The notes under the pieces: generated by a model
Databases searched by the model: none
Told to the model about the DNA's origin: nothing
What the model saw: only the letters and a program-made list of their open reading frames with translations
Position numbers and translations under genes: made by a program
Shown: positions 26,206 to 35,801 of the stretch, piece after piece
Layout: each line of letters starts with the position of its first letter
How positions within the stretch are numbered: the first letter of the stretch is position 1
Assembly: GCF_013618475.1 (NCBI RefSeq)
Contig: NZ_JABJVN010000001.1
Span: 372,001 to 436,000, forward strand
Reading direction: 5' to 3'
Length of the DNA: 64,000 bases
Origin: Saccharibacillus deserti
GTDB taxonomy: Bacteria; Bacillota; Bacilli; Paenibacillales; Paenibacillaceae

Positions 26206-26237
26206 AAGAACCGGGGCGTACGATCCGGTTCTTTTTT
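26206..26237 (+). terminator. Terminator
   Basis: Stem AAGAACCGG/CCGGTTCTT followed by T-run. Confidence 0.8.
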
Positions 26238-26275
26238 GCATACTCAAAAAAAAGAGCCGCCGCAGCCCCGAAAGT

Positions 26276-26977
26276 TTAGGGAGCCATCTTCTGGGAGCTG
26301 CCGAATACATAGACCAGCAGACTGCGGTCGTCGGGAAAGACCCAATCGAGATAGACACCTTTGATGCCTCTGTTGACGATTCCGTCAAAAGGAGGTTCTT
26401 CGCAGAATCTGATTTTTTCGACCCGGCGTTTCGACATGCGCAGGATTTCGGAATGTCCGTCTTCGATCAGTGCTTTTTCCACTTTGATCAGGGTACCGTC
26501 CCTGACGATCACAAGCAGCCGCTGCTCCATCCAGAACGAATAGATTTTCTCCGGAAAACGCTGTACGTCGTAAGTGAGCGATGCGACATGGCGATGGATT
26601 TTGTTTTGTTCCGGATAGGGGATATTTTCGCGCAGGAATGCCGGTTCGTGGAGCACCATGAAGATCAGGCAGGACAGGTCCTCGTCGTTCCAGTCGTATC
26701 CTTGGGATTCCACTTTCAGATCGCAGTCGTCTTGGACGAAACGGCACAATTCGGGCATCAGATAACCGACCATCAGCTCGCGCATCGACTGCAGGGCCCC
26801 GTGCGATTCTTCGAGGATCATCGATTCGACCAGCGGCTGCAGAAAGCGCTCTGCGCCGATCACAATACAGCTGTTATCGAGTGTGACGTTCACGCGTGCA
26901 GGCGAGACTCCGAAATGTTCGGCGAACAGGGAGAGTGTCTTGTAGCGGATGGTTTCAGAAACGGTGTCATTGGACAT
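26276..26977 (-). CDS. DUF2294-type protein
   Basis: The 233-residue protein looks like two related halves, each ending in a VERIRF/SMRELMV-type segment, with YKTLSLFAEHFGVSPARVNVTLDNSCIVI near the start. This matches the DUF2294 family of small Firmicutes proteins of unknown role. No membrane segment. Confidence 0.5.
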   Translation of the reverse strand: MSNDTVSETIRYKTLSLFAEHFGVSPARVNVTLDNSCIVIGAERFLQPLVESMILEESHGALQSMRELMVGYLMPELCRFVQDDCDLKVESQGYDWNDEDLSCLIFMVLHEPAFLRENIPYPEQNKIHRHVASLTYDVQRFPEKIYSFWMEQRLLVIVRDGTLIKVEKALIEDGHSEILRMSKRRVEKIRFCEEPPFDGIVNRGIKGVYLDWVFPDDRSLLVYVFGSSQKMAP

Positions 26978-27147
26978 GGGAAGCCGGCCCTTTCTGTAAT
27001 CTGATATGGGATGGGGAAGTTGGAGGGATTGGGGGGTGTAAGCAAGTAAATTTATCTACTTTAAAATAAACCTAATCGGGCTCTTGAAACCTCTGCGTCG
27101 GCTCTGGCCGAAAATAAAGGGATTCCGTTTCCGAATTGTGGAGAATG

Positions 27148-27184
27148 CAAAAAGCGGCCCGCGCTTCAAAGAAGCGCGGGCCGC
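27148..27184 (-). terminator. Terminator of hxlAB
   Basis: Stem CGGCCCGCGCTTC/GAAGCGCGGGCCG followed by TTTTT on the minus strand. Confidence 0.85.
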
Positions 27185-27208
27185 GGAAAGCCGCCTGTCT
27201 TAAACAGG

Positions 27209-27790
27209 CTATTCAAGATTGGCATGCTTGCCGTACATGCGGTGCGTATCGAGTTCCCGGCGCTGCATCAGCCGCAGCACGGAAGCGTCGCAGAGCAGCA
27301 GCAGCGTCTGCTCGAACAGCGAGCCCATCGGTTGAATGGTCGCGTAATCGTCGTCCTGCCTGGATTTGGAAGCTCCGGGCAGCCGGACGACTAACGAAGC
27401 CAGTCGGGCAAGCGTTGAATCGGGATTCAGCGTCACCACGGCCACGGAAGCGCCGAGTTCGCGCGCTTTTTCCGCGATCGGAACCAAAGTCCGGGTCTCG
27501 CCCGAACCGGAAGCGATCACAAGCAGGTCGCCGGGTCCGATCCCGGGCGTCGACGTCTCGCCGACCACGTGGGCCGAACAGCCCGCATGCATCAGTCGCA
27601 TCGCCAGCGCTTTGCCCATCATGCCCGAACGTCCGGCGCCGGCGGTAAAGACATTCGCCGCTCCGTCCAGCGCTTCGGCGAACGCTTCCGCCTGCAGCGG
27701 ATCGATTCCGCGAACGGATTCGCTCAGCTCGGCGGCGATTTGCGCGGCAAACTCGGCCGTGCCGGTCAGAGCGGAAGAAGAACCGCTCAT
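27209..27790 (-). CDS. hxlB: 6-phospho-3-hexuloisomerase
   Basis: SIS-domain isomerase of 193 residues that converts hexulose 6-phosphate to fructose 6-phosphate in the ribulose monophosphate route of formaldehyde fixation. FTAGAGRSGMMGKALAMRLMH and VIASGSGETRTL are the family's sugar-phosphate-binding loops, and PMGSLFEQ contributes a catalytic Glu. It starts 4 bases after hxlA ends, in the standard hxlAB operon. Confidence 0.9.
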   Translation of the reverse strand: MSGSSSALTGTAEFAAQIAAELSESVRGIDPLQAEAFAEALDGAANVFTAGAGRSGMMGKALAMRLMHAGCSAHVVGETSTPGIGPGDLLVIASGSGETRTLVPIAEKARELGASVAVVTLNPDSTLARLASLVVRLPGASKSRQDDDYATIQPMGSLFEQTLLLLCDASVLRLMQRRELDTHRMYGKHANLE

Positions 27791-27794
27791 CGGC

Positions 27795-28448
27795 TTAGAC
27801 CCGTGCGGCCGAGCCGGCTTCGATCAGACGGCGCATTTCGGCAGCCGTACCCGCTTTATCGTCCTGGCTGGCGATACCGCCGCCCACGATGATCAGATCG
27901 GGCTGAGCCGAGATAACGCCGGGGAGCGTATCGAGCTTGATGCCGCCGGCTACGGCCGTTTTGGCTTTTTTCACGACCGACTTGATCGTTTGCAGATCTT
28001 CGAACGGGCTTTGGCCTTCGGCCTGAAGGTCATAGCCGGTATGCACGCAGATGTAGTCCACGCCCAGGGCGTCGACCTGCGCTGCACGTTCCGCCAGGTT
28101 CGGTACGTTGATCATATCGATCAGGATTTGCGTGCCGTGCTTCGCGGCTTCTTCGACCGCTCCGCGGATCGTCGAATCGTTCGACGCGCCGAGAATCGTC
28201 ACGATGCTCGCGCCGGCTTCCGTCGCTTTCATGACTTCGTAGCCGCCGGCATCCATGACTTTCAGGTCGGCCAGTACATCAAGCTGCGGGAAAGCTTCTT
28301 TCAGCGCTTTGACGGCGTGAAGACCTTCGTTGATGACGATCGGCGTACCGATCTCGACGATATCGATATATTTCTCGACTTCCTTGACGATTTCGATTGC
28401 GCCCGGGATGTCGACCAGATCCAATGCCAATTGCAGTTTCATATTCAA
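27795..28448 (-). CDS. hxlA: 3-hexulose-6-phosphate synthase
   Basis: TIM-barrel lyase of 217 residues that joins formaldehyde and ribulose 5-phosphate. LQLALDLVDIP, EIGTPIVINEG, DLKVMDAGGYE and the glycine-rich VGGGIASQDDK phosphate loop are those of the HPS/KGPDC family. ATG behind AAGGAGTG. First gene of hxlAB and divergent from its regulator; the likely job is formaldehyde detoxification. Confidence 0.92.
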   Translation of the reverse strand: MNMKLQLALDLVDIPGAIEIVKEVEKYIDIVEIGTPIVINEGLHAVKALKEAFPQLDVLADLKVMDAGGYEVMKATEAGASIVTILGASNDSTIRGAVEEAAKHGTQILIDMINVPNLAERAAQVDALGVDYICVHTGYDLQAEGQSPFEDLQTIKSVVKKAKTAVAGGIKLDTLPGVISAQPDLIIVGGGIASQDDKAGTAAEMRRLIEAGSAARV

Positions 28449-28767
28449 ACACTCCTTGTGGGTTGAGGGTATGGGTCAAGCGGCGGGACGCCAATAGGTT
28501 TCGAACCGTTCGGACGCCCTGCTGCTGAACCCATTGTAAGCCCGCAATCTCCTTTCGCGGAAGAAGGCACTTCAAAGTGGGGAAGTTACGTAGAGGATAC
28601 TATTGCGCCGGGCAAGGGTTTGCGAAAGCCGGTATCGCCTGGGATCCTACTTTCTTTGCGGGGAGGTACGGTTCTAATGTATACTATTGGGAGCAAAGCG
28701 AAGCGGACTTTGTCTGTAGAAGAGGATGCGGTTTCGCGAAGCACAGACGAAACGGAGGCTTTTGAAG
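28449..28767. promoter_or_regulatory. hxlAB-hxlR divergent control region
   Basis: About 320 bases between the divergent hxlA and hxlR genes. The word ATACTATTG occurs twice in the same direction (28597-28605 and 28681-28689). HxlR in Bacillus activates hxlAB through direct repeats, so these are candidate binding sites. Confidence 0.4.
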
Positions 28768-29172
28768 ATGGCGAGCGAAGTGAAAGAACGGATCGACCTT
28801 CAGGCGATCAACTGCGAGAAGGAACTGACGCTGGCTGTAATCGGCGGCAAATGGAAACTGATTATTTTGTGGCATCTGGGCCTTGAAGGAACGAAGCGGT
28901 TCAGCGAACTGAAAAAGCTGATTCCGAATATCACGCAGAAGATGCTGACCAATCAGCTGCGCGAGCTGGAAGAAGATCTGCTGGTGCACCGCGAGGTGTA
29001 TCGCGAAGTGCCGCCCAAAGTCGAATATTCGCTGACCGCTTACGGCGAGAGCCTGACGCCGGTTCTGCGCATGATGTACGACTGGGGCAAAAAGTACGGC
29101 GAAGAAGTCATCTGGAACACGCCCGAATCACAGCAGAAAGAAGCAGACACCGCTTCGGCCGACGTTCTTTAA
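28768..29172 (+). CDS. hxlR: HxlR-family transcription regulator
   Basis: 134 residues from ATG 28768, eight bases after GGAGG; the upstream in-frame ATG has no such site. [47 protein letters not shown] and [10 protein letters not shown] are the winged-helix signature of HxlR proteins. It is divergent from hxlAB and probably activates it in response to formaldehyde. Confidence 0.85.
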   Translation: MASEVKERIDLQAINCEKELTLAVIGGKWKLIILWHLGLEGTKRFSELKKLIPNITQKMLTNQLRELEEDLLVHREVYREVPPKVEYSLTAYGESLTPVLRMMYDWGKKYGEEVIWNTPESQQKEADTASADVL

Positions 29173-29318
29173 GAAGTCCGGCTGCTGACGCGGGGTTTTG
29201 CATCCCATGTCAGCCGGTACTTTCTCCGCCGCTCCGGTAAATCCCGAAAGCAGCCGCTAACGAATTTCTGCTGCAGCCGCCACGTTTCCAAAGCAAATAG
29301 GAATTTCTCTACAGTCTA

Positions 29319-29346
29319 ACCGGCGCAGTTGTGCGCCGGTTTTTTT
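29319..29346 (+). terminator. Terminator after hxlR
   Basis: Stem ACCGGCGCA/TGCGCCGGT plus T-run. Confidence 0.85.
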
Positions 29347-29395
29347 GGTGCGGAATTTCTCCTGCGGCCGCAGACAGAGGGCAGCCGGGTAACCT

Positions 29396-30124
29396 TCAGA
29401 TCGGATACACGACGCCCTGTTCCAGAAACTCCATCCTGCCCGTCCGTCCCACAAACCGATCGCGGTTGTCCGCGTAATGCATCAGCTTCGTTATAGCCTG
29501 GATCTCTTCGGGAAGCGACAGCAGTTCATCCAGCGTCGTATGCACGGCTCCAGGGCCTTCCAGCTGCACTTCGTGCAAAATGCGGCGCACGCCCCGGTCT
29601 CGAACCAGCGCCGTCAGCAGTTCGGGATCGAACGTCATGTCGGCACTGTAGAACACATCGCGATTGAGAAGAAGCGAGTAACTCTTTTTGCCGGCAATAT
29701 GTTCGGTATGCACCAGTTCGACGCACAGGTTCGGCGCAAGCTCCCGCACGTCGCCGACCCGCAGCGGACGGACATCGAACGCGTCTTCGAGTTTGTCCAG
29801 TCCTTCCTGGGTCATCCCGCCCGAGAGCGTGTTTTGCCATAAAGGATCGACGAGCGATTCGGGTACAAACAGCACCGGCCGGCGCCCGTGTTTGAATTTC
29901 ATCTGGAATCCGTATTCTTCGAGCCCGCCCACATGATCGCCGTGCGTATGTGTGATCAGGACCGCGTCCAGTTCTTCCATCCCGATTCCCAGCTCGTACA
30001 GCGCCAGCGGTGCGGTAATGCCGCAGTCGACCAGCAGCTTGAAACCGTCCTGTTCGATCAGCGCGTTGTTATTGAAGTATTTTTTCGCAAAAGCGTTGCC
30101 GGTTCCGATCATTTGAAGGTTCAT
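29396..30124 (-). CDS. MBL-fold metallo-hydrolase
   Basis: 242 residues from the Met of [12 protein letters not shown], since the upstream extension is not family-like. [10 protein letters not shown] is the H-x-H-x-DH zinc motif, and later HTEHIAG and SADMTFDPE give the other metal ligands, as in ribonuclease Z-like or ComA-type MBL proteins. The substrate cannot be told. Confidence 0.75.
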   Translation of the reverse strand: MNLQMIGTGNAFAKKYFNNNALIEQDGFKLLVDCGITAPLALYELGIGMEELDAVLITHTHGDHVGGLEEYGFQMKFKHGRRPVLFVPESLVDPLWQNTLSGGMTQEGLDKLEDAFDVRPLRVGDVRELAPNLCVELVHTEHIAGKKSYSLLLNRDVFYSADMTFDPELLTALVRDRGVRRILHEVQLEGPGAVHTTLDELLSLPEEIQAITKLMHYADNRDRFVGRTGRMEFLEQGVVYPI

Positions 30125-30351
30125 TGCGCATGCCCCCAGTTCCGTATTCGGCGAGCAGCGGATGCAGGCCGTTTCTTTCGAATCATTATGGACGATTTCC
30201 CTGCAGTAATCAACAAACGGACCGCAACTTGACAGGAGGGAACGAGTATACATTGATAAGAAAGGTCTTGAGAAAAGGCCGGCAGGCGTTGCAGAGGGAA
30301 AAGCTTCGACCTGCGAAGATCCGAACGACAGAGAGAGGATGACGCCCGAAC

Positions 30352-30900
30352 ATGAGGTGGAAAAGAATTGCGGTCTGTGCGCTGGCTTTGTCGCTGCTCA
30401 GCGGCTCCACGGTATTTGCCGACTCGGCCCTACAGAAAATAAAGGTCCTCATCAACGGGAACGCGGTGAGCACGGGCGGTTACCTGATCGACGGGACGAC
30501 TTACGTGCCGGTACGCGAATTCGACGGGTTGGCCGAATACAACGAAAACACCAAATCGGTCAGCTTTACCAAGCCAAACGTCGATATTTTTCTGTTTAAA
30601 GGAGATACGCCGTTCGGCAACGTAAGCGTAGGCAAATTGAAGTTCTATATTTTCTCGCAGGTCGACGGCCTGAATACCGATATCGAAGCCGTCAAGGTCG
30701 TGATGCGGAATCCGGCCGGAGAAGCCAAAGATATCCAGTCCCAGGAACTGAGCTCGCGCAAGGACAATTTCTGGTTCAAGACTTATGATTTCACTTACGA
30801 TTTCAGCCGGGCGGGCAAGTATTACGTCGAATTTTATATCAAAAAAAGCGGCAGCCCCTACTCGATGGTCGCACAAAAAACGATCAACGCCGTCGATTGA
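30352..30900 (+). CDS. Secreted stalk-domain protein
   Basis: 182 residues. Signal peptide to about residue 24 ([16 protein letters not shown]). [29 protein letters not shown] is the stalk (copper-amine-oxidase N-like) domain common in Paenibacillaceae. The C-terminal half is a beta-sandwich-like domain. Probably surface-associated; role unknown. Confidence 0.7.
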   Translation: MRWKRIAVCALALSLLSGSTVFADSALQKIKVLINGNAVSTGGYLIDGTTYVPVREFDGLAEYNENTKSVSFTKPNVDIFLFKGDTPFGNVSVGKLKFYIFSQVDGLNTDIEAVKVVMRNPAGEAKDIQSQELSSRKDNFWFKTYDFTYDFSRAGKYYVEFYIKKSGSPYSMVAQKTINAVD

Positions 30901-31019
30901 AAATAGGCTTGTTTCTCAAATTGACCTCATACGGGCGAAGTGGTAGGATAAACGTTGTCCATTAAATTTTAGGGCGTACATGCGGCATGCGCATACGCCG
31001 TAGGAAACGGGGTTTCACA

Positions 31020-31355
31020 ATGAGCGAACACGAACATAACCACTCCCACAATCACGAGCACGGCGAGGATTGCGGATGCGGTCATGACCATAGCCAGGAT
31101 GAAGAAATCGTAGTCGCGTTCAGCGACGAAGAAGGCAACGAGAAGGAAATGGTGCTCGTTCAGACTTTCGACGTTGGCGAAGACGTTTATGCGCTGCTGC
31201 TTGAGCGCAATAATCCGGAAGCGGACGGCTTTATTCTGCGCCTCGAAGAAGAAGACGGCGAGACCGTTCTTGTCAACATCGAGGAAGAAGAAGAGTGGGC
31301 CAAAGTCGAAGCGGCTTATAACGAGCTGGTTGCGGCGCAGGGCGAAGAAGAGTAA
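31020..31355 (+). CDS. YrzB-like DUF1292 protein with His-rich N terminus
   Basis: 111 residues from ATG 31020. The C-terminal 85 residues (VVAFSDEEGNEKEMVLVQTF...YALLLER) are DUF1292 (YrzB family). The N-terminal 25 residues hold nine His and two Cys (HEHNHSHNHEHGEDCGCGHD), a metal-binding tail not needed for the family. A metal storage or chaperone role is inferred. Confidence 0.7.
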   Translation: MSEHEHNHSHNHEHGEDCGCGHDHSQDEEIVVAFSDEEGNEKEMVLVQTFDVGEDVYALLLERNNPEADGFILRLEEEDGETVLVNIEEEEEWAKVEAAYNELVAAQGEEE

Positions 31356-31394
31356 TTGGGGCGCGCGCAGCTTGCTGCGCACGATCGCCAATAC

Positions 31395-31429
31395 AAAAAC
31401 GGATGTTCTCCGCGAGAGCATCCGTTTTT
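31395..31429. terminator. Bidirectional terminator
   Basis: Perfect 16-bp arms beginning AAAAACGGATG and ending CATCCGTTTTT. Confidence 0.85.
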
Positions 31430-31583
31430 GCGTTGGCGCTTTGGCCGGTCCAGCTTCCGTCTTATGACGATCCTGTCTACGCTGTCGAAACAGCCAAAAA
31501 GGCGGCCGCATCCAAGCGGCCGCCGCTGAAAAGGCCCAGCCTTCGGGCCGGAAAAAGCTCCGACGAAGCGAACAGGCGTCTTC

Positions 31584-33062
31584 TTACCGGATCGCGCCCG
31601 GTTCGACGATAACCTTGACGAAGCGTACGCTGCGGTCTTCGGGTCCTTTGACCGGCAGGCCGACTTCGACGTGATCGACGATGTAGTTGATGTTGTCCTG
31701 CGAGATGACTTCGCCCGGCAGCAGAATCGGAATGCCCGGCGGGTAGACGTAGATGAATTCCGCAATAATGCGGTCGGCGGATTCCCGAAGCGGGATCGAT
31801 TCCGTCTCGCCGTAGAAAGCGTCCCGCGGCAGAATCGCCAAATGCGGAATATCCGGAATTTTGACGACCAGTTCCTTGACTTCCTTGCCCTGGTTCAGGA
31901 ATTCTTCCGACATCTCGCGCAGCGCGTTCAGCAGAATCCGGATCGTGTCTTCATTGTCGCCGGCCGTGATCAGGCACAGCACATTGTACATATCGCTCAT
32001 TTCGACTTCGATGTTATGGTTGTCGCGGAGCCAGTTCTCGGCTTCGTAACCCGTAATGCCGAGTCGTCTAACCTGGATCGTGATCTTGGTCGGATCGTAG
32101 TCGAACGTCGCTTCGCTGCCGAGAATTTCTTCGCCGAAGCAGTACAGGCCTTCGATCTGATTGATGGCGCTTCGCGTATAGTCGGCGAAATCGAGCGCAC
32201 GCTCGGCCATCGCGTAACCGTTCAGCGCCAGTTGGCGGCGGGCCGTATCGAGCGAGGCGAGCAGAATATAGGAAGTCGACGTTGTGGTCAGCATGCTGAT
32301 CACCGTCTGGACCCGTTTGGGATTGATATAGCCGTTGCGCGTGTTGACGTTCAGCACGGAACTCTGCGTCATCGAACCGCCGAGTTTGTGTACGCTTGTA
32401 GCCGCCATATCCGCGCCCGCCTGCATCGCCGAGAGAGGCAACTGGTCATGGAAATGGATCAGGACGCCGTGCGCTTCGTCGACGAGTACGGGAACGCCGT
32501 AGCTGTGCGACAAGGCGACGATCTGCTGCAGATCGGCACATACGCCGTAGTACGTCGGATTGATGACAAGCAGGGCTTTGGCGTCGGCATGAAGCTTCAG
32601 CGCTTTGCGTACCGAGCTGACGGTGATGCCGTGGTCGATCCCGAGATTGGTATCGCGTTCCGGGGCGATAAATACAGGTTTGGCGCCTGCATAGATGATT
32701 GCGCCAAGAATGGATTTATGCACGTTGCGCGGTACGATAATCTTGTCGCCGGGCCCGCAGACGGACAGGATCATCGTGATGATCGCGCTGCTGGTGCCCT
32801 GAACGGAGAAGAAGGTGTGCGTCGCGCCGAACGCGTCCGCGGCCAGCTTCTGGGCTTCTTCGATCACGCCTGTTGGCTGATGCAAATCGTCGAGAGGAGC
32901 GATATTGATCAGGTCTATGGAAAGGGCGTTTTCCCCAATAAATTCACGAAATTCCGGGTCCATCCCCATTCCTTTCTTGTGACCTGGAATGTGAAACTGT
33001 ACCGGATTTTGGTCCGCATGGCGCTTGAGCGCGGTGAAGAGCGGAGTACGAGCATGATCCAT
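31584..33062 (-). CDS. Orn/Lys/Arg decarboxylase family protein
   Basis: PLP enzyme of 492 residues that decarboxylates a basic amino acid, feeding polyamine synthesis (Firmicutes members are mostly SpeA-type arginine or lysine decarboxylases). PLP lysine K226 in SVHKLGGS, VDEAHG at 194-199, and an N-terminal FHIPGHKKG are typical. Start at ATG 33062; longer frames run into the promoter. Substrate cannot be assigned. Confidence 0.85.
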   Translation of the reverse strand: MDHARTPLFTALKRHADQNPVQFHIPGHKKGMGMDPEFREFIGENALSIDLINIAPLDDLHQPTGVIEEAQKLAADAFGATHTFFSVQGTSSAIITMILSVCGPGDKIIVPRNVHKSILGAIIYAGAKPVFIAPERDTNLGIDHGITVSSVRKALKLHADAKALLVINPTYYGVCADLQQIVALSHSYGVPVLVDEAHGVLIHFHDQLPLSAMQAGADMAATSVHKLGGSMTQSSVLNVNTRNGYINPKRVQTVISMLTTTSTSYILLASLDTARRQLALNGYAMAERALDFADYTRSAINQIEGLYCFGEEILGSEATFDYDPTKITIQVRRLGITGYEAENWLRDNHNIEVEMSDMYNVLCLITAGDNEDTIRILLNALREMSEEFLNQGKEVKELVVKIPDIPHLAILPRDAFYGETESIPLRESADRIIAEFIYVYPPGIPILLPGEVISQDNINYIVDHVEVGLPVKGPEDRSVRFVKVIVEPGAIR

Positions 33063-33438
33063 TAGGGTTGTCACAACCTTTCGTGTGCGTAGGGTAATTG
33101 AAGCACTTATGAAAAAATCAAACAAACTGAGTATAGCAAAACGGGACGGGATTGCAAGGACGCAATTTTTATGAAGCGCGATGCGGGGGGTGAGGGGGGG
33201 AGCGAACGTCTGTTTAATCGGACGGCCGGCAAAGGCAAGAAACAAGGCCCGGCGCGGATCGCCGAGCGGAAACGCCGCCCGGACCGTTAGACTTCCGGCA
33301 TGCTCTATCTATATAATGGCTAAGGAAGCTTGGAGATCGATATTCGCAAAGACCAGGCAGCAGACCGCATGGTTTCGAACGCGGCATGCGCAGAGGCCGC
33401 CTGCACTTCAGAGGCACCCGGCCCGAAAGGGGAACATT
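33063..33438 (+). promoter_or_regulatory. Intergenic region with promoter for the MFS gene
   Basis: About 375 bases without a supported gene. TATAAT near 33311 is a good -10 element on the plus strand; the -35 element is not clear. Confidence 0.35.
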
Positions 33439-34731
33439 ATGAATGACCGTCTGACCGGATTGAATCCGGCATCCAAACGATTTTCCGTATTCGGCTGTTT
33501 GTGGATTATCGTATTTTTGACCGAATTCGTCAAAGGGGCCCTGCTTGTTACGGTGCTTCCCGTTTATATGAACGATACGCTGGGGCTGCCGGCCTTTACG
33601 ATCAGCCTGGCGTTTTCGCTGCAGTACGTAGGCGACAATCTGCTGCGCAGTCCGACAGGCTGGCTGGCCGAACATGTCGGACTGCGCTGGACCATCGTAG
33701 GAGGCCTGCTGCTGTCCTGGGCGGCTGTGGGCGTGATCGCTTTTTCGATGACGGGCGTTTCGCTTATCGTGGCCTGTACGCTGCTCGGGATCGGGACCGC
33801 GCCGATCTGGCCGGTCGTGATGAGCACAATCAGTATGGAAGCGGATCTAAACGGCGGGACCGGCGCGAAAATGGGCAGTATCCAGATCGCGACGCTTGCG
33901 GGAACCGGAGCCGGACCGATCATCTCCAACCTGCTGGTGGGCGATTCTTACCGGGTCGTATTCTGGGTACTGTTTGGCGTAATGGCGCTCGTAACGGCCG
34001 CCGCCCTGCTGCTTCCGCGGCAGATGCTTGCCCCGCTGACGCCGAAAATGATCCGTCGCCCGCATGCCGGATTTTCTTTTCCCAAAAAGGTTCGCCGCCT
34101 CGTCAAACGGCACACGGTCCGCTCGGTATATTCCGTACGCAAAGTGCTGCGTGCGCTGAGCGCGCTGAAGCTGACGCCGCTGCTGTATCCGGCCATGTTT
34201 CTTCAGTCGTTCGCGATCGGCATCCTAACGCCCGTTATTTCGGTCTATATCCGCAACGAACTGGGGATGACGCCGGGGCAGTTCAACATCCTGCTGATCG
34301 TCGGCGGGGGCGTAGCGGTAGTCGGCATGATCCCGGCCGGCCGGCTGGTCGACAAATTCGGCACCCGCTGGTTTCTGCATATCGGCTTCCTGATGGCCGT
34401 GATCGCCTTGTGCGGACTCGCTTCTACCCACGCGATGATGCTCGTCTGGTGCTTCGTACTGACGGCGGGTGCGGGATTTGCGATGATTCTGCCCGCCTGG
34501 AATACGCTCTTGGCCGAGCTTGTCCCCGAGAAAGAGCGCGGAGCGATCTGGGGAGTGTTTCTTACGCTTCAGGGCGTGGGAACCGTCCTGGGCCCCCTGG
34601 CGGGCGGCTGGACCTGGGATAATCTCGGTCCCCAGGCGCCGTTCTGGGCCAGTGCCGTTTCGATGGGTCTGCTGCTGCTGATTCACGCTCCCCTGTCGCG
34701 CGCTTCGCGCCGGCGTGCACGGGCGGCTTGA
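33439..34731 (+). CDS. MFS transporter
   Basis: 430 residues from ATG 33439 behind AAAGGGG. Twelve hydrophobic segments with a basic cytoplasmic loop between helices 6 and 7 (about residues 200-240), and GRLVDKFGTRW, the MFS loop motif between helices 8 and 9. Substrate unknown; drug or metabolite efflux is usual for this size. Confidence 0.8.
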   Translation: MNDRLTGLNPASKRFSVFGCLWIIVFLTEFVKGALLVTVLPVYMNDTLGLPAFTISLAFSLQYVGDNLLRSPTGWLAEHVGLRWTIVGGLLLSWAAVGVIAFSMTGVSLIVACTLLGIGTAPIWPVVMSTISMEADLNGGTGAKMGSIQIATLAGTGAGPIISNLLVGDSYRVVFWVLFGVMALVTAAALLLPRQMLAPLTPKMIRRPHAGFSFPKKVRRLVKRHTVRSVYSVRKVLRALSALKLTPLLYPAMFLQSFAIGILTPVISVYIRNELGMTPGQFNILLIVGGGVAVVGMIPAGRLVDKFGTRWFLHIGFLMAVIALCGLASTHAMMLVWCFVLTAGAGFAMILPAWNTLLAELVPEKERGAIWGVFLTLQGVGTVLGPLAGGWTWDNLGPQAPFWASAVSMGLLLLIHAPLSRASRRRARAA

Positions 34732-34809
34732 GCATCGGTACCTATTCTCCCGCAGAAGGCGGGCTTATAAAAGAATAGGACTTTCTCTAGGAAGTTCTCG
34801 ACAGTCCGA

Positions 34810-34834
34810 AGCCGCCCTCCGAGGGCGGCTTTTT
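34810..34834 (+). terminator. Terminator after the MFS gene
   Basis: Stem AGCCGCCCTC/GAGGGCGGCT plus T-run. Confidence 0.85.
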
Positions 34835-34944
34835 GAGTATCGGCGCTTTGCGAAGCCAATCAAACGCGGCCGGAACGGTTAAAGAAAGAAGGCGGCTTGA
34901 TTCGTCGGATCGATTCCGATTCGACAGGACTGGAGGAATAGAAG

Positions 34945-35739
34945 ATGCAGCTGAATCTGAACGACAAAATCGTGATCGTAACGGGAGCGAGTTCCGGGAT
35001 CGGCTTGGCGGCGGCCCGGCTTTTTCTGGAAGAAGGCGCAAAGGTGGTCGGCGCAAGCCGCCATCCCGACCGGATCCGCGAACTTGGCGGCGAAGACCGG
35101 GTGCTGGCGGTCGAAGCGGATCTGAGCACGGCGGAAGGACCGAAGAAACTGGTGGAAGCGGCGATCGAAAAGTTCGGACGCATCGATATTCTGATCAACA
35201 ATGCGGGTATTTCCCATTCGCGGCTGGACGGATTTCTCGGCACGAGCGACGAGCAGTGGGAAGAGACCTACCTCAACAACCTGATGAGTATGGTCCGCAC
35301 TTCAAGAGCGGCCATTCCGCATATGACGGAGCAGGGCAAAGGGGTCATTATCAGCGTCGCTTCGGAAGATGCGCGTCAGCCGCAGCCGATGTCGGTCGAT
35401 TATTCGGCATTCAAGGCGGGTCTGTTGAGCGTAGGCAAAGCGCTGTCGCTTGAATTCGGCGGACAGGGGATTCGGGTCAAGACGGTATCCCCCGGACCTA
35501 CCCATACGAATCTCTGGGATCAGCCGGGCGGGATGATCGATGCGATCTCCGAGAAATTCGGCAAGCCTCAAGGCGAAGTCATCGACTTTTTCGTGGACGA
35601 GGTGCGGGAACTTCCGGTCGGCCGGATCGGACAGCCCGAAGACATTGCCGCGATGATCGTGTTCCTCGCTTCCGACAAAGCGGAATATGCGGACGGTGCG
35701 GAATATCCGGTAAACGGAGGGTCGTTCAAGGGCATGTAG
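34945..35739 (+). CDS. SDR family oxidoreductase
   Basis: 264 residues. TGASSGIG (cofactor loop), NNAG, catalytic S in SVAS and Y-x3-K in YSAFKAG make a classical short-chain dehydrogenase. Start behind TGGAGGAATAGAAG. The substrate is unknown. Confidence 0.85.
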   Translation: MQLNLNDKIVIVTGASSGIGLAAARLFLEEGAKVVGASRHPDRIRELGGEDRVLAVEADLSTAEGPKKLVEAAIEKFGRIDILINNAGISHSRLDGFLGTSDEQWEETYLNNLMSMVRTSRAAIPHMTEQGKGVIISVASEDARQPQPMSVDYSAFKAGLLSVGKALSLEFGGQGIRVKTVSPGPTHTNLWDQPGGMIDAISEKFGKPQGEVIDFFVDEVRELPVGRIGQPEDIAAMIVFLASDKAEYADGAEYPVNGGSFKGM

Positions 35740-35742
35740 AGT

Positions 35743-35801
35743 CAAAAAAGGCCGCGGCCGGTTTCCCCTGTGCAGGAGAAGCCGACGCGGCCCGTCTTTT
35801 T
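35743..35801. terminator. Bidirectional terminator between converging genes
   Basis: Arms GGCCGCG (35750-35756) and CGCGGCC (35786-35792), flanked by A-run and T-run. Confidence 0.55.

Noticed and set aside
31671-33065. Plus-strand open frame of 464 codons
   Set aside because: Antisense of the decarboxylase gene; shadow.
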